From: Paenibacillus rhizovicinus
Lineage (GTDB): Bacteria; Bacillota; Bacilli; Paenibacillales; Paenibacillaceae
Assembly: GCF_010365285.1 (NCBI RefSeq)
Contig: NZ_CP048286.1
Coordinates: 1,164,001-1,228,000, forward strand
Reading direction: 5' to 3'
DNA: 64,000 nt
The notes beneath the pieces were generated by a model that searched no databases, was not told the origin of the DNA, and saw nothing but the letters and a program-made list of their open reading frames with translations. Position numbers and translations under genes: made by a program. Each line of letters starts with the position of its first letter. Within the stretch, counting starts at the first letter, position 1. Positions 45,006 to 53,333 of the stretch are shown here, piece by piece.

Positions 45006-45911
45006 TTACCGCTCACCCACAACCAATACCTCCGCCACCAGCTCGATGCCGTATCGTTCCGAAATGGTCCGCTGTATGGTCTTCATTAGGGTGAGGACAT
45101 CTTCAGCTGTCGCTTGCCCGGTGTTGACAATGAAATTGGCGTGCTGCGTGGAGACTTGTGCGCCACCTTGTCGCATACCCTTTAACCCGGCTTCTTGAAT
45201 CAGCCTTGCGGCATGATCGTTCGGCGGATTGCGAAATACGCTTCCTGCGCTTGCCTGCTTTAGCGGCTGGGTGTCGAGTCTCCGTTGTTTATACCCGGCT
45301 AACACAGCCGAGATTTCATTCCGGTCTCCTTCTACCAGCTCGAATACGGCGCCTGTCACGATGCCCGGTCTTTCGTGGAGGCAGGTATGACGATACGAAA
45401 ACGACATCTCCTCTGCCCCGAAGCGAACCAATTCCCCTGTTTCCAGCACAATGTCAGCTGATTTGAATATACGTGACACATCAGATCCGTGCGCGCCTGC
45501 GTTCATATAGACGGCACCGCCTACCGAACCGGGAATTCCCCCCGCGAATTCCAAGCCCGACAATCCCCGCTTGCTTGCCATGATCGCAAGCTTGATGAAG
45601 GAATATGCGGCCCCAGCATGAATGAGGTTGCCATCGAATCGCACATAATCGAATCCTTCGCCCGGTTGAATGACGATGCCCCGGATTCCTTTGTCGCTGA
45701 CAAGCATGTTGGAACCGCGTCCAAGATTGGTCCATTGCAGCTCGTGTTTGCGCAGCAACCGGACGACCGATACCAGCTGGTCTTGGTTCTGCGGGATGAT
45801 TAGCACATCCGCAGGCCCTCCGATTTTCCACGTCGTATACGCTGCAAGCGGTTCGTTATACAAGACGCTTCCTGCGTCGATTTCACGTAATTCCGCTAAA
45901 AACTGTTCCAT
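45006..45911 (-). CDS. murB: UDP-N-acetylenolpyruvoylglucosamine reductase
   Basis: MurB reduces the enolpyruvyl group with NADPH to give UDP-MurNAc. The 301 residues match the short type II MurB: FAD-binding motifs YTTWKIGGPADVLI and GRGSNMLVSDKG, and the catalytic Ser-containing SAGSVFRNPPNDHAA. I chose ATG 45911 with AGGAGG 8 nt upstream; the reading from 45935 adds eight residues without support. It is 15 bp before murA and downstream of murG. Confidence 0.97.
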   Translation of the reverse strand: MEQFLAELREIDAGSVLYNEPLAAYTTWKIGGPADVLIIPQNQDQLVSVVRLLRKHELQWTNLGRGSNMLVSDKGIRGIVIQPGEGFDYVRFDGNLIHAGAAYSFIKLAIMASKRGLSGLEFAGGIPGSVGGAVYMNAGAHGSDVSRIFKSADIVLETGELVRFGAEEMSFSYRHTCLHERPGIVTGAVFELVEGDRNEISAVLAGYKQRRLDTQPLKQASAGSVFRNPPNDHAARLIQEAGLKGMRQGGAQVSTQHANFIVNTGQATAEDVLTLMKTIQRTISERYGIELVAEVLVVGER

Positions 45912-46115
45912 CCGTCGTACCTCCTTCTGCTGCAAGCGATTGAAACCTCCAGGCGTTCGTCCTTTCCTCCGAGAAGCTCGATTCCCAGCTCTTCGGCATG
46001 CGCCCCGCGCTGCCTGAAGCCAGGTTATAAGCCCGCCGGATGACGGTCACGATTATGCAGTATACTATGCCTTCCCGCGCAGGAGTGTGACAATCGCCTA
46101 TTTGACAGGCACGGG

Positions 46116-47222
46116 CTACTTCCCCGTCAGCTTCTTCAGTTCGCCGACGATCAGCGCTGCCGAATTCGGCATGCCGAGCCCCCGTGCTGCCTCGCCCATT
46201 TTCGTGTGGACGTCCTTCTTCATCATGATGCGGCTAATTCGTTCGAACAGCGCCGCACCGTTCAATTCGCGTTCGCGGATCATTTCCGCCGCCCCCGCAT
46301 CCGCCAAGCTTCGGGCATTCGCCTCCTGATGGTTGTTCGTCACGTTCGGTGACGGAATCAGGATGGATGGAATGCCGAGTGCCGTAATCTCCGCCAGGGA
46401 AGACGCGCCGGACCTTCCGACGACCAGCTGCGAAGCAGCCAGCACTTCCGGCATGCGATGCAGGTACGGCAGCACTTTCAGCGTGGACGGAAGCCGCGGC
46501 TGCGCAGCCTTGATCCGTTCCATCGTCTGCTCGTAATAGCTTTCGCCGGTTACAAACACAAAATGGACGTCTGGCAGCCGCCCGAGGAGCGGTACCATGT
46601 CCACCATCACGTCGTTTATCGCTTTTGCCCCCCGGCTTCCGCCGACCAGCAGGACGATCCGGCTGCCCGACGGAATGCCCAGATGGGTGAAACCTTCTTG
46701 TTTATCGGCACGCACGACGTTCGTCGCGCAAGGATTTCCGGTATAAATCGTACTCTTCGACCGCTTGAATTGCGATAACGCTTCTTCGAAGCTGACCGCG
46801 ACGCTGTCCGCATAGCGCGACAGGAATTGATTCGTTAAGCCTGCGATCGCATTCTGTTCGTGAATCAGCGTCGGAATGCCCAGCTTGGCAGCCGCGTACA
46901 ACACGGGGCCGCATACATAACCGCCGGTACCAACCACCGCATCGGGCTTGAAACCGCGAAGCAGTTCTTTGGAGCGGCGAACGCCTTTCAGGAAACGCAT
47001 GACCGTACGAACATTATCATAAGACAGCTTCCGCTTGAAGCCGGAAATTTCTACAGCCTCGAAGGCAATGCCTTGAGCGGGAACGATGCGGCTCTCCAGC
47101 CCTTTCGGGGAGCCGATGTAAAGCAGGGACGAACCCGGCTCCTCCTCCATGACCTGCTTGCCGATCGCAAGGGCAGGATAGATGTGGCCGCCGGTTCCGC
47201 CGCCCGACAACACGATACGCAT
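46116..47222 (-). CDS. murG: Lipid II synthase (GlcNAc transferase)
   Basis: MurG attaches GlcNAc to lipid I to make lipid II at the inner membrane face. The two Rossmann domains are visible: N-terminal GGGTGGHIYPALAIG and C-terminal GGSRGAKAINDVM, with the UDP-sugar pocket GRSGASSLAEI. The 368 residues start at ATG 47222 (MRIVLSGG) with a GAGGTG element upstream; a GTG at 47234 would extend it by four residues. It overlaps neither neighbour. About 200 bp separate it from murB, where no signal was found. Confidence 0.97.
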   Translation of the reverse strand: MRIVLSGGGTGGHIYPALAIGKQVMEEEPGSSLLYIGSPKGLESRIVPAQGIAFEAVEISGFKRKLSYDNVRTVMRFLKGVRRSKELLRGFKPDAVVGTGGYVCGPVLYAAAKLGIPTLIHEQNAIAGLTNQFLSRYADSVAVSFEEALSQFKRSKSTIYTGNPCATNVVRADKQEGFTHLGIPSGSRIVLLVGGSRGAKAINDVMVDMVPLLGRLPDVHFVFVTGESYYEQTMERIKAAQPRLPSTLKVLPYLHRMPEVLAASQLVVGRSGASSLAEITALGIPSILIPSPNVTNNHQEANARSLADAGAAEMIRERELNGAALFERISRIMMKKDVHTKMGEAARGLGMPNSAALIVGELKKLTGK

Positions 47223-47230
47223 AGGGAAAC

Positions 47231-48328
47231 TCACCTCGAATAACGGGATATATTAAGCAAAATGCCAAGCGCGGTCAGCAGCAGGGTCAGTGAAGAGCCT
47301 CCGTAGCTGACAAGCGGCAGCGTGATGCCCGTTACGGGAAGCATGCCGATGACGACGCCGATATTGATAAACACTTGGACGGCTACGATGCCGATTATGC
47401 CGACCGCCAGCAGGCTGCCGAATGTATCGGGCGCTGCGATCGCGGTTCGCATGCCGCGCCATAATAGAATGCCGAATAGTAATATAATCGCTGCCCCGCC
47501 GATAAAACCGAGTTCTTCGGATAGAATCGAGAAAATAAAATCGGTCTGCGGCTCCGGCAAGTAATTGAATTTCTGGCGGCTCATGCCGAGCCCAAGGCCG
47601 ACAAGACCTCCGGGTCCGATCGCATAGAGCGATTGAATCGATTGATACCCCGCGCCAAGCGGATCGGCCCACGGATCGAGGAAGGCCGTAATCCGCTGCA
47701 GCCTGTACGGCGCGGCGGCAATGAGACCGACGAGTCCGGCGACGCCGACGAGCGCAAGCGACCCCAGGTGGCGAAGACGGGCACCCGCCGTATAAATGAT
47801 GAGCAGCGAAGCGCCGATCATGACCGCTCCCGTGCCCAGATCCGGCTGCAGCATGATCAGGCCGAACGCCAGCCCCAGGATGCCAAGCGGCGGAAGAAGG
47901 CCTTTCACGAACTGGGTCACGGCTTGCTGCTTCTCGGATAACAATTTGGCCAGGAAAATGACCATCGCCAGCTTCATGAACTCTGACGGCTGAATGCCGA
48001 AGGAGCTGATGCCGAGCCAGCTTCGCGCGCCGCCGCGTACGACCCCGACGCCGGGAACCAGCACGATCAGCAGCATCCCGAAACAAACGAGCAGGCCGAA
48101 TTTCGCCCACTTCTTCCAAATCCAATAGTCCGCGTTCATCGTGGCGATCATCGCCCCGATCCCAAGCGCGGCGAACAGCACTTGACGTTTCACATAGTAG
48201 AACTTGTCCCCAAAATCATGAAACGCCAGTACGGCGCTGGCGCTGTACACCATGACGAGACCGATGGCGAGAATGAGCAGGATCGCGATAATCATCCACA
48301 TGTCCGGGGCGGACCTGGCTTTGGCCAT
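47231..48328 (-). CDS. spoVE: SEDS-family peptidoglycan glycosyltransferase SpoVE/FtsW
   Basis: A 365-residue SEDS glycosyltransferase with ten transmembrane helices. Conserved residues are seen in the family core (WLGISSFGIQPSEFMKLAMV, LQPDLGTGAVM, and the PEPQTDFIFSILSEELGF loop near the catalytic Asp). Bacillus has spoVE at this place (between murD and murG) and ftsW elsewhere; so I call it SpoVE, but whether it serves division, sporulation or both cannot be settled here. ATG 48328 has AGAGGTG 8 nt before it. Confidence 0.88.
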   Translation of the reverse strand: MAKARSAPDMWMIIAILLILAIGLVMVYSASAVLAFHDFGDKFYYVKRQVLFAALGIGAMIATMNADYWIWKKWAKFGLLVCFGMLLIVLVPGVGVVRGGARSWLGISSFGIQPSEFMKLAMVIFLAKLLSEKQQAVTQFVKGLLPPLGILGLAFGLIMLQPDLGTGAVMIGASLLIIYTAGARLRHLGSLALVGVAGLVGLIAAAPYRLQRITAFLDPWADPLGAGYQSIQSLYAIGPGGLVGLGLGMSRQKFNYLPEPQTDFIFSILSEELGFIGGAAIILLFGILLWRGMRTAIAAPDTFGSLLAVGIIGIVAVQVFINIGVVIGMLPVTGITLPLVSYGGSSLTLLLTALGILLNISRYSR

Positions 48329-48373
48329 AAAGCGAACACCTCTTGCAAGCTGAAGTAGGGACAAGCCCCCTAC

Positions 48374-49810
48374 TTACAAGTTATGCGCCGATTGCTTAAA
48401 AATGCTCCCCCGCGTCTCATAGGATTTAAACATATCCCAGCTTGCGCAGGCCGGCGACAGCAGAACGATGTCACCCGGTTCAGCGAGGCTTGCCGCTTCT
48501 TGAACCGCAAGGCGGAGGGTGCTCTCGGCATCCTCTTCAGGTTCGACGATTTTGATAGCCGTTAAACCTGCCAGCTCCGCTACCGACGCGATCTTGCCGC
48601 GCGTCTCGCCGAGCGCGACGACGGCTTTCACCTGGTCGCGGAAATGCGGCAGCAGCTCCATGTAATCCGACCCGCGGTCCAGCCCGCCCGCGATCAGCAC
48701 GATCCGCGGCGCGAAGGAACGCAGCGCGATGATCGTCGCCGTCGAATTGGTCGCTTTGGAATTGTTATAGTACGCTACGCCATTGCGATCGCAGACGTAT
48801 TCAAGCCGGTGCTCTACGCCGCGGAATTGCCGCAGCGGCTCAAGCAGCGACCCTGCGGACGCACCAGCAGCCAGGCATGCCGCGATGGCTGCCAGTGCGT
48901 TCGCTGTATTGTGGCGGCCCGGAAGGCCGAGTTCTGCGACGCCGATGATCTCGCGCTCGCCGCCCTCCCGGTCACGCCAGACAATCCGCCGTTCGGCGTC
49001 GCCGACCGGCTCGGTAAGGTCTACCGGATACGGCGGCGTGACGCATAAGCCGTACGTCAGATCTTGCGTCGTCGAGAACGGAATGACGCGCGCTTGCAGC
49101 TTGCCCGAATGCATCAAATCCCGGCATGCAGGGTCGTCTGCATTCAGCACGGCCGTATCTTCCGGCGTTTGATTAGCGAAAAGCTTGGCTTTGGACGCGC
49201 TGTAATCTTCCATGCCGCCATGGTAGTCCAGATGCGTTTCCACGATGTTGAGCAGAAGCGCAATGCGCGGCCGGAAATCCGTCGTGCCTTTCAGCTGGAA
49301 GCTGCTGAGCTCCGCGACGATCCAATTGTCCGGTTCCGCGACTTGCGCCGCCTCGCATAACGGCGTGCCGATATTGCCCGCCACAATGGGCTTCAGCCCG
49401 GCGGCTTCCAGCATTTCGCCGATCCAAGTTGTCGTCGTCGTCTTGCCGTTGGAACCCGTGATGCCGATGATCGGCGCCGGCGATATCAGACAAGCAACCT
49501 CGACTTCCGTCACCACTTCGATGCCTTGCTCGATGGCTTGTTTCACCGGCGGCGAAGAATACGGGATGCCCGGATTTTTGACGACCAGCGCCGTATCCGG
49601 CCCGATCAAGTCTTCCGGATGACTGCCGCAAATAACAGAAACGCCCAAAGCGTCCAGCTCGTCCGCTTCGGGAGATAATTGGCGATCCTTCATATCGTTG
49701 ACGGTGACCTTCGCGCCGAGCTTATGGAACAGCTTTGCGACGCTGACCCCGCTTCTGGCTAAACCTAGTACGATAACCTTCTGATCCTTGTATAAGGATG
49801 GGTGATTCAT
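48374..49810 (-). CDS. murD: UDP-N-acetylmuramoylalanine-D-glutamate ligase
   Basis: MurD adds D-glutamate to UDP-MurNAc-L-Ala. The 478 residues have the Mur ligase ATP-binding GITGSNGKTTTT near 118, the central metal-binding ETHLDYHGG and the C-terminal DRGSDY. Upstream is the 1.1-kb repeat island that separates it from mraY, although these two are usually close in dcw clusters. It is 45 bp before spoVE. Confidence 0.97.
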   Translation of the reverse strand: MNHPSLYKDQKVIVLGLARSGVSVAKLFHKLGAKVTVNDMKDRQLSPEADELDALGVSVICGSHPEDLIGPDTALVVKNPGIPYSSPPVKQAIEQGIEVVTEVEVACLISPAPIIGITGSNGKTTTTTWIGEMLEAAGLKPIVAGNIGTPLCEAAQVAEPDNWIVAELSSFQLKGTTDFRPRIALLLNIVETHLDYHGGMEDYSASKAKLFANQTPEDTAVLNADDPACRDLMHSGKLQARVIPFSTTQDLTYGLCVTPPYPVDLTEPVGDAERRIVWRDREGGEREIIGVAELGLPGRHNTANALAAIAACLAAGASAGSLLEPLRQFRGVEHRLEYVCDRNGVAYYNNSKATNSTATIIALRSFAPRIVLIAGGLDRGSDYMELLPHFRDQVKAVVALGETRGKIASVAELAGLTAIKIVEPEEDAESTLRLAVQEAASLAEPGDIVLLSPACASWDMFKSYETRGSIFKQSAHNL

Positions 49811-49947
49811 GTTTTCACTCCTTTGTCATACCTCTTGGAGAGGGAAGTGAGGGCGTTGCCCTCAGCGCTCCCTTAATTTTATTTCATATTATTTTCATAA
49901 ATCTGAGGGACATGACATCCCCCTAAATCTGAGGAGCATCCCCCTAA

Positions 49948-50436
49948 ATCCCCCTTGGAAAGGGGGACCCCGAGGGTTCCACCCTCTGGACACCTGGATG
50001 GTGTAACGTTGGCGTTACAGAGACGCTCCTGCACGAGTACGGCGGAGGGCTCGATGTCCCTTGCGGGACAGACTTTACGTTTGGTGTGCCTGACAGGAGC
50101 TTAACTCAAAGACTTAAGACTATCCCCCTTGGAAAGGGGGACCCCGAGGGTTCCACCCTCTGGACACCTGGATGGTGTAACGTTGGTGTTACAGAGGCGC
50201 TCCTGCCCAAGTGCGACGTAGGGCTCGATGTCCCTTCCGGGACAGACTTTACTTTTGGTGCGCCTGACAGAAACTTATCACTAAAACTTAAGACTATCCC
50301 CCTTGGAAAGGGGGACCCCGAGGGTTCCACCCTCTGGACACCTGGATGGTGGAACGTTGGTATTACAGAGACGCTCCTGCTCAGGTGCTGCCGTAGGCTC
50401 GATGTCCCTTGCGGGACAGACTTTAACGCCTGTGTT
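49948..50436. repeat. Triplicate of a 174-bp hairpin-rich unit
   Basis: Three head-to-tail copies start at 49948, 50122 and 50296, exactly 174 bp apart. Each unit has the hairpins CCCCCTT-GGA-AAGGGGG, GAGGG-TTCCA-CCCTC, TGTAACG-TTGG-CGTTACA (perfect in copy 1, weakened in the others) and GTCCC-TTGC-GGGAC, and then ACTTT. A short prelude (49905-49947) repeats CCCCCTAAAT with CTGAGG. Since 174 is divisible by three, an open frame runs on the plus strand, but the pattern of base changes keeps hairpins rather than protein. A diverged copy lies at 6051-6192. Confidence 0.85.
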
Positions 50437-50770
50437 ACCTGTTGTGACTGCGTCCTGACGAACGTTTGGGCCTCAGAGGCGCTTAGATTGCTGCTTCATA
50501 CGGGTTGCCCGCTTTGTCCCTTACGGGACACGCTCCCATATTGGCGAGCTGAGGTTAGTTGTCGGCAGCTGCGTTGACTTGTTCCTTGGCGGAACTTAGT
50601 ACTACCTGTTATGACTTCGTCTTGACGTTCGATTGGCCCACAGAGGCGCTTAGTCTGCTGCGTCTTGCGGGTTGCCCGCTTTGTCCCTAACGGAACACAC
50701 TCTCATGTTGGCGAGCTGAAGTTGGTTGTCGGCAGCTGCGCTGCCTTGTTCCTTGACGGAGCTTTAAAAA
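50437..50770. repeat. Duplicate of a second, 167-bp hairpin-rich unit
   Basis: Two copies (starts at 50437 and 50604, 167 bp apart) share ACCTGTT-TGAC, CAGAGGCGCTTAG, GGGTTGCCCGCTTTGTCCC, and GGCGAGCTGA-GTTGTCGGCAGCTGCG. They hold small hairpins such as GTCCC-TTAC-GGGAC and GTTCC-TTGGC-GGAAC, similar to those of the 174-bp unit, and so seem to be a further relative of that family. They lie between the triplicate and the 160-bp stem-loop element. Confidence 0.75.
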
Positions 50771-50773
50771 AAC

Positions 50774-50934
50774 GGTGATAGAAAGTGACCGGAGGTCGGT
50801 AGGAAGTCGGAAAAGCGTCAGCGTTCGCCTTTGTAGTCAGATTTCAACCTAAACTCACTTATATAATCAAAGAAATCTGAACTACAACAGCGATTGGAGA
50901 CTCCTACCGACCGCAGGTCACGCCCCCCATCACC
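50774..50934. repeat. Large imperfect stem-loop element, copy 2
   Basis: A 161-bp near-palindrome, the relative of 9300-9463. GGTGAT and GTGACC pair with GGTCAC and ATCACC, CGGTAGGA with TCCTACCG, CGC-CTTTGTAGT with ACTACAA-CAGCG, and CAGATTTC with GAAATCTG around a loop ACTCACTTATATAATC. The loop and core sequence match copy 1, the stems differ but still pair. Read on the minus strand the stem ends in TTTTTTT (50772-50766), so it could terminate transcription arriving from mraY. Confidence 0.8.
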
Positions 50935-50954
50935 CATCACCCATCATTCACACG

Positions 50955-51911
50955 TTACCGGCCCAAGTACACGCCGATCGCCGCGAACACGATACCGACG
51001 CACCAGAAGACGGTTACGACCTTCCATTCGCCCCACCCGGACAGCTCGAAGTGATGATGGATCGGGCTCATTTTGAAGATACGCTTGCCTCTGAGCTTGA
51101 ACGAGCCGACTTGCAGAATAACCGAGAGCATTTCCAGTACGAAGACGCCACCGATGATGATAAGCAATAATTCCGTTTTGGTTAAGATCGCGACGGCCGC
51201 CATGCCGCCGCCGATTCCGAGCGACCCCGAGTCGCCCATGAATACCTTCGCCGGATGCGCGTTGAATACCAGGAAGCCGAGCAGCGCGCCGATCATCGTT
51301 GCTGAGAAGACGGCCGACTCATGTTCGCTCGCATGAAGCGCGAGAATCGTGAACGCCGTGAAAGCGACGGCGCCTGTCCCGCCCAGCAAGCCGTCCACGC
51401 CGTCCGTGAAGTTGACCGCGTTGGACGTGGCGAACAGCATGATGACGATGAACGGATAGTAGAACCAGCCGAAATCGATCTCCGTCGACGTGCCCGGGAT
51501 CCCGATGGTCGTGCTGTGATGCATATGATGAAGCAGTACGCAAATAATGACCGAGAACAACAGCTGTCCGAACAGCTTCTGCGACGCCGTCAAGCCGAGC
51601 GAGCGCTTGAAAGCGATTTTGATATAATCATCGAGAAAACCGACTAGACCGAAGCCGAGGCACGCGATGAGCAGCACCCAGAACTCGTTCGTTTTGTCCG
51701 AAAATTTCAAGAAGGCCAGCAGCACCGCGAGCAAAATAATAATGCCGCCCATCGTCGGCGTGCCGGTTTTCTTCAAGTGGCTCTGAGGGCCGTCGGTGCG
51801 AATCGTCTGACCGAACTTCAAACGTCTCAGCAACGGGATGAACAAAGGTCCGAATAAGACCGCAAGCATAAAGGAAGCTCCGATTGACAGAAGAATGACC
51901 TTAACGTCCAT
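50955..51911 (-). CDS. mraY: Phospho-MurNAc-pentapeptide transferase
   Basis: MraY transfers phospho-MurNAc-pentapeptide to undecaprenyl phosphate (lipid I). The 318-residue protein has ten transmembrane helices, the first at about 5-30, and the catalytic aspartate-containing NAVNFTDGVDGLLGG and DYIKIAFKRSLGL, with the HHHFEL motif (SPIHHHFELSGWGE) near the C-terminus. It is the first gene past murF (15 bp). Its stop is followed by the stem-loop element. Confidence 0.97.
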   Translation of the reverse strand: MDVKVILLSIGASFMLAVLFGPLFIPLLRRLKFGQTIRTDGPQSHLKKTGTPTMGGIIILLAVLLAFLKFSDKTNEFWVLLIACLGFGLVGFLDDYIKIAFKRSLGLTASQKLFGQLLFSVIICVLLHHMHHSTTIGIPGTSTEIDFGWFYYPFIVIMLFATSNAVNFTDGVDGLLGGTGAVAFTAFTILALHASEHESAVFSATMIGALLGFLVFNAHPAKVFMGDSGSLGIGGGMAAVAILTKTELLLIIIGGVFVLEMLSVILQVGSFKLRGKRIFKMSPIHHHFELSGWGEWKVVTVFWCVGIVFAAIGVYLGR

Positions 51912-51926
51912 ATCTATTTTTCACCC

Positions 51927-53333
51927 CTACCCACGCTGCAACGCATGGACGACTTCTTCCATACGCATGCCGCGCGATCCTTTCACCAGTACGAGATCCT
52001 CCGGCTGAAGCTGCGCCAGAAGCCATTCCGCTAATTGTTGTTTGTCTTCGAAGGCGCGAACGCGCTCCTCCAGGCCGGCTGCCGCAAACTGCTTCGCGGC
52101 CGCCGCTGCCGTGTGCTGCGACATGGCGCCGAATGTCAGCACGGCATCCGCTTTGGAAGGCGTGATGTAAGCGCCGATTTCGCCATGCATCTCGTTCTCC
52201 TGCGGTCCAAGCTCCAGCATGTCGCCGAGCACCAGCCATTTGTGCCGATAGCCCTGCAGGCCGTCGACAACGTCGATCGCGGCGCGGACTGAAGTCGGAC
52301 TCGCATTATAGGCGTCGTTCAGCACCATGGCACCGTTATGGGCCATGCTCGGTTCGATGCGCATGCTCGTCAATTTCAGCTGCTCGAAGCCTTTACGAAT
52401 GACGTCAGCCGGCACGCCGAGCTTCTTCGCCGCAGCGATCGCTGCCAGCGCGTTCGACACGTTATGCCTGCCTGCGACAGGAAGCAAGACGCGCTGCAGC
52501 TCCGCATCGCCCTTCACGTCGAACATGGACGATGTCGCATCCACGGAGATGTTATCGGCTACCCAGCGGCTTCCGTCTTGAAGACCGAAGGTCTGCACGT
52601 CCACGCCATCTGGCAGCTGCACGGAACGAACCCCTTCATGCAGAAGCGGCTCGTCACCGTTCATGAGCAGCAATCCGCCTGGTCGCAGACCTGCGACGAT
52701 CTCCAGCTTAGCCTTCGCGATTCCGGCGCGGGAACCAAGCTGCAGCATATGCGAGTCGCCGATGTTCGTAATGATTGCGACGTCCGGTTTGGCAAGCCGG
52801 GTCAGAAAATCGATCTCGCCGAACTCGCTCATGCCCATTTCCAGCACGACGGCATCGACGGTCTCATCCAGCTCGAGCACCGTCAGCGGCAGACCGATAT
52901 GATTGTTCAGGTTGCCCTCCGTCTTATGTACGCGGAACGAACCCGACAATAACGCCGCCACCATATCCTTCGTCGTCGTCTTGCCGTTGCTGCCGGTTAC
53001 GCCGACCACACGCAATTCGAGTCCGTCCCGGTAATTCGCCGCAAGCTGCTGCAGCGCCTCGACGGTGTCGTCAACGAGGATAAGCGGCGCATCCGACAGG
53101 ACGTCCGGCACCGCTACGCTCCGCTGCCACAGCGCCCCGCCGGCGCCGGCAGTCAGCGCATCCGCGACAAAATCATGTCCGTCCACCCGTTCGCCCAGAA
53201 TCGGCACGAACAGCTGTCCGTTCTTCAATGTTCGGGTATTAATAGAGACGCCGATTATTTCGGCGCCGCCGTTATCGTTCAGCATCGTGCCGCCGCATAG
53301 GGCGGCAATGGCGTTTAATGGTCGTTTGATCAC
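51927..53333 (-). CDS. murF: UDP-MurNAc-tripeptide D-alanyl-D-alanine ligase
   Basis: MurF adds the D-Ala-D-Ala dipeptide, the last cytoplasmic step. The 468 residues have the ATP-binding GVTGSNGKTTTKDM, the domain-2 EMGMSEFGEI and ITNIGDSH, and the C-terminal ligase domain (RMRMEEVVHAL). It overlaps murE by 4 bp (ATGA) and precedes mraY by 15 bp, so expression is coupled. Confidence 0.97.
   Translation of the reverse strand: MIKRPLNAIAALCGGTMLNDNGGAEIIGVSINTRTLKNGQLFVPILGERVDGHDFVADALTAGAGGALWQRSVAVPDVLSDAPLILVDDTVEALQQLAANYRDGLELRVVGVTGSNGKTTTKDMVAALLSGSFRVHKTEGNLNNHIGLPLTVLELDETVDAVVLEMGMSEFGEIDFLTRLAKPDVAIITNIGDSHMLQLGSRAGIAKAKLEIVAGLRPGGLLLMNGDEPLLHEGVRSVQLPDGVDVQTFGLQDGSRWVADNISVDATSSMFDVKGDAELQRVLLPVAGRHNVSNALAAIAAAKKLGVPADVIRKGFEQLKLTSMRIEPSMAHNGAMVLNDAYNASPTSVRAAIDVVDGLQGYRHKWLVLGDMLELGPQENEMHGEIGAYITPSKADAVLTFGAMSQHTAAAAAKQFAAAGLEERVRAFEDKQQLAEWLLAQLQPEDLVLVKGSRGMRMEEVVHALQRG

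Noticed and set aside
50086..50577. A 163-codon plus-strand open frame over the 174-bp repeats
   Set aside because: It is open only because 174 is a multiple of 3. No ribosome binding site or known domain is seen, and the related 6.1-kb copy keeps hairpins but not this peptide.
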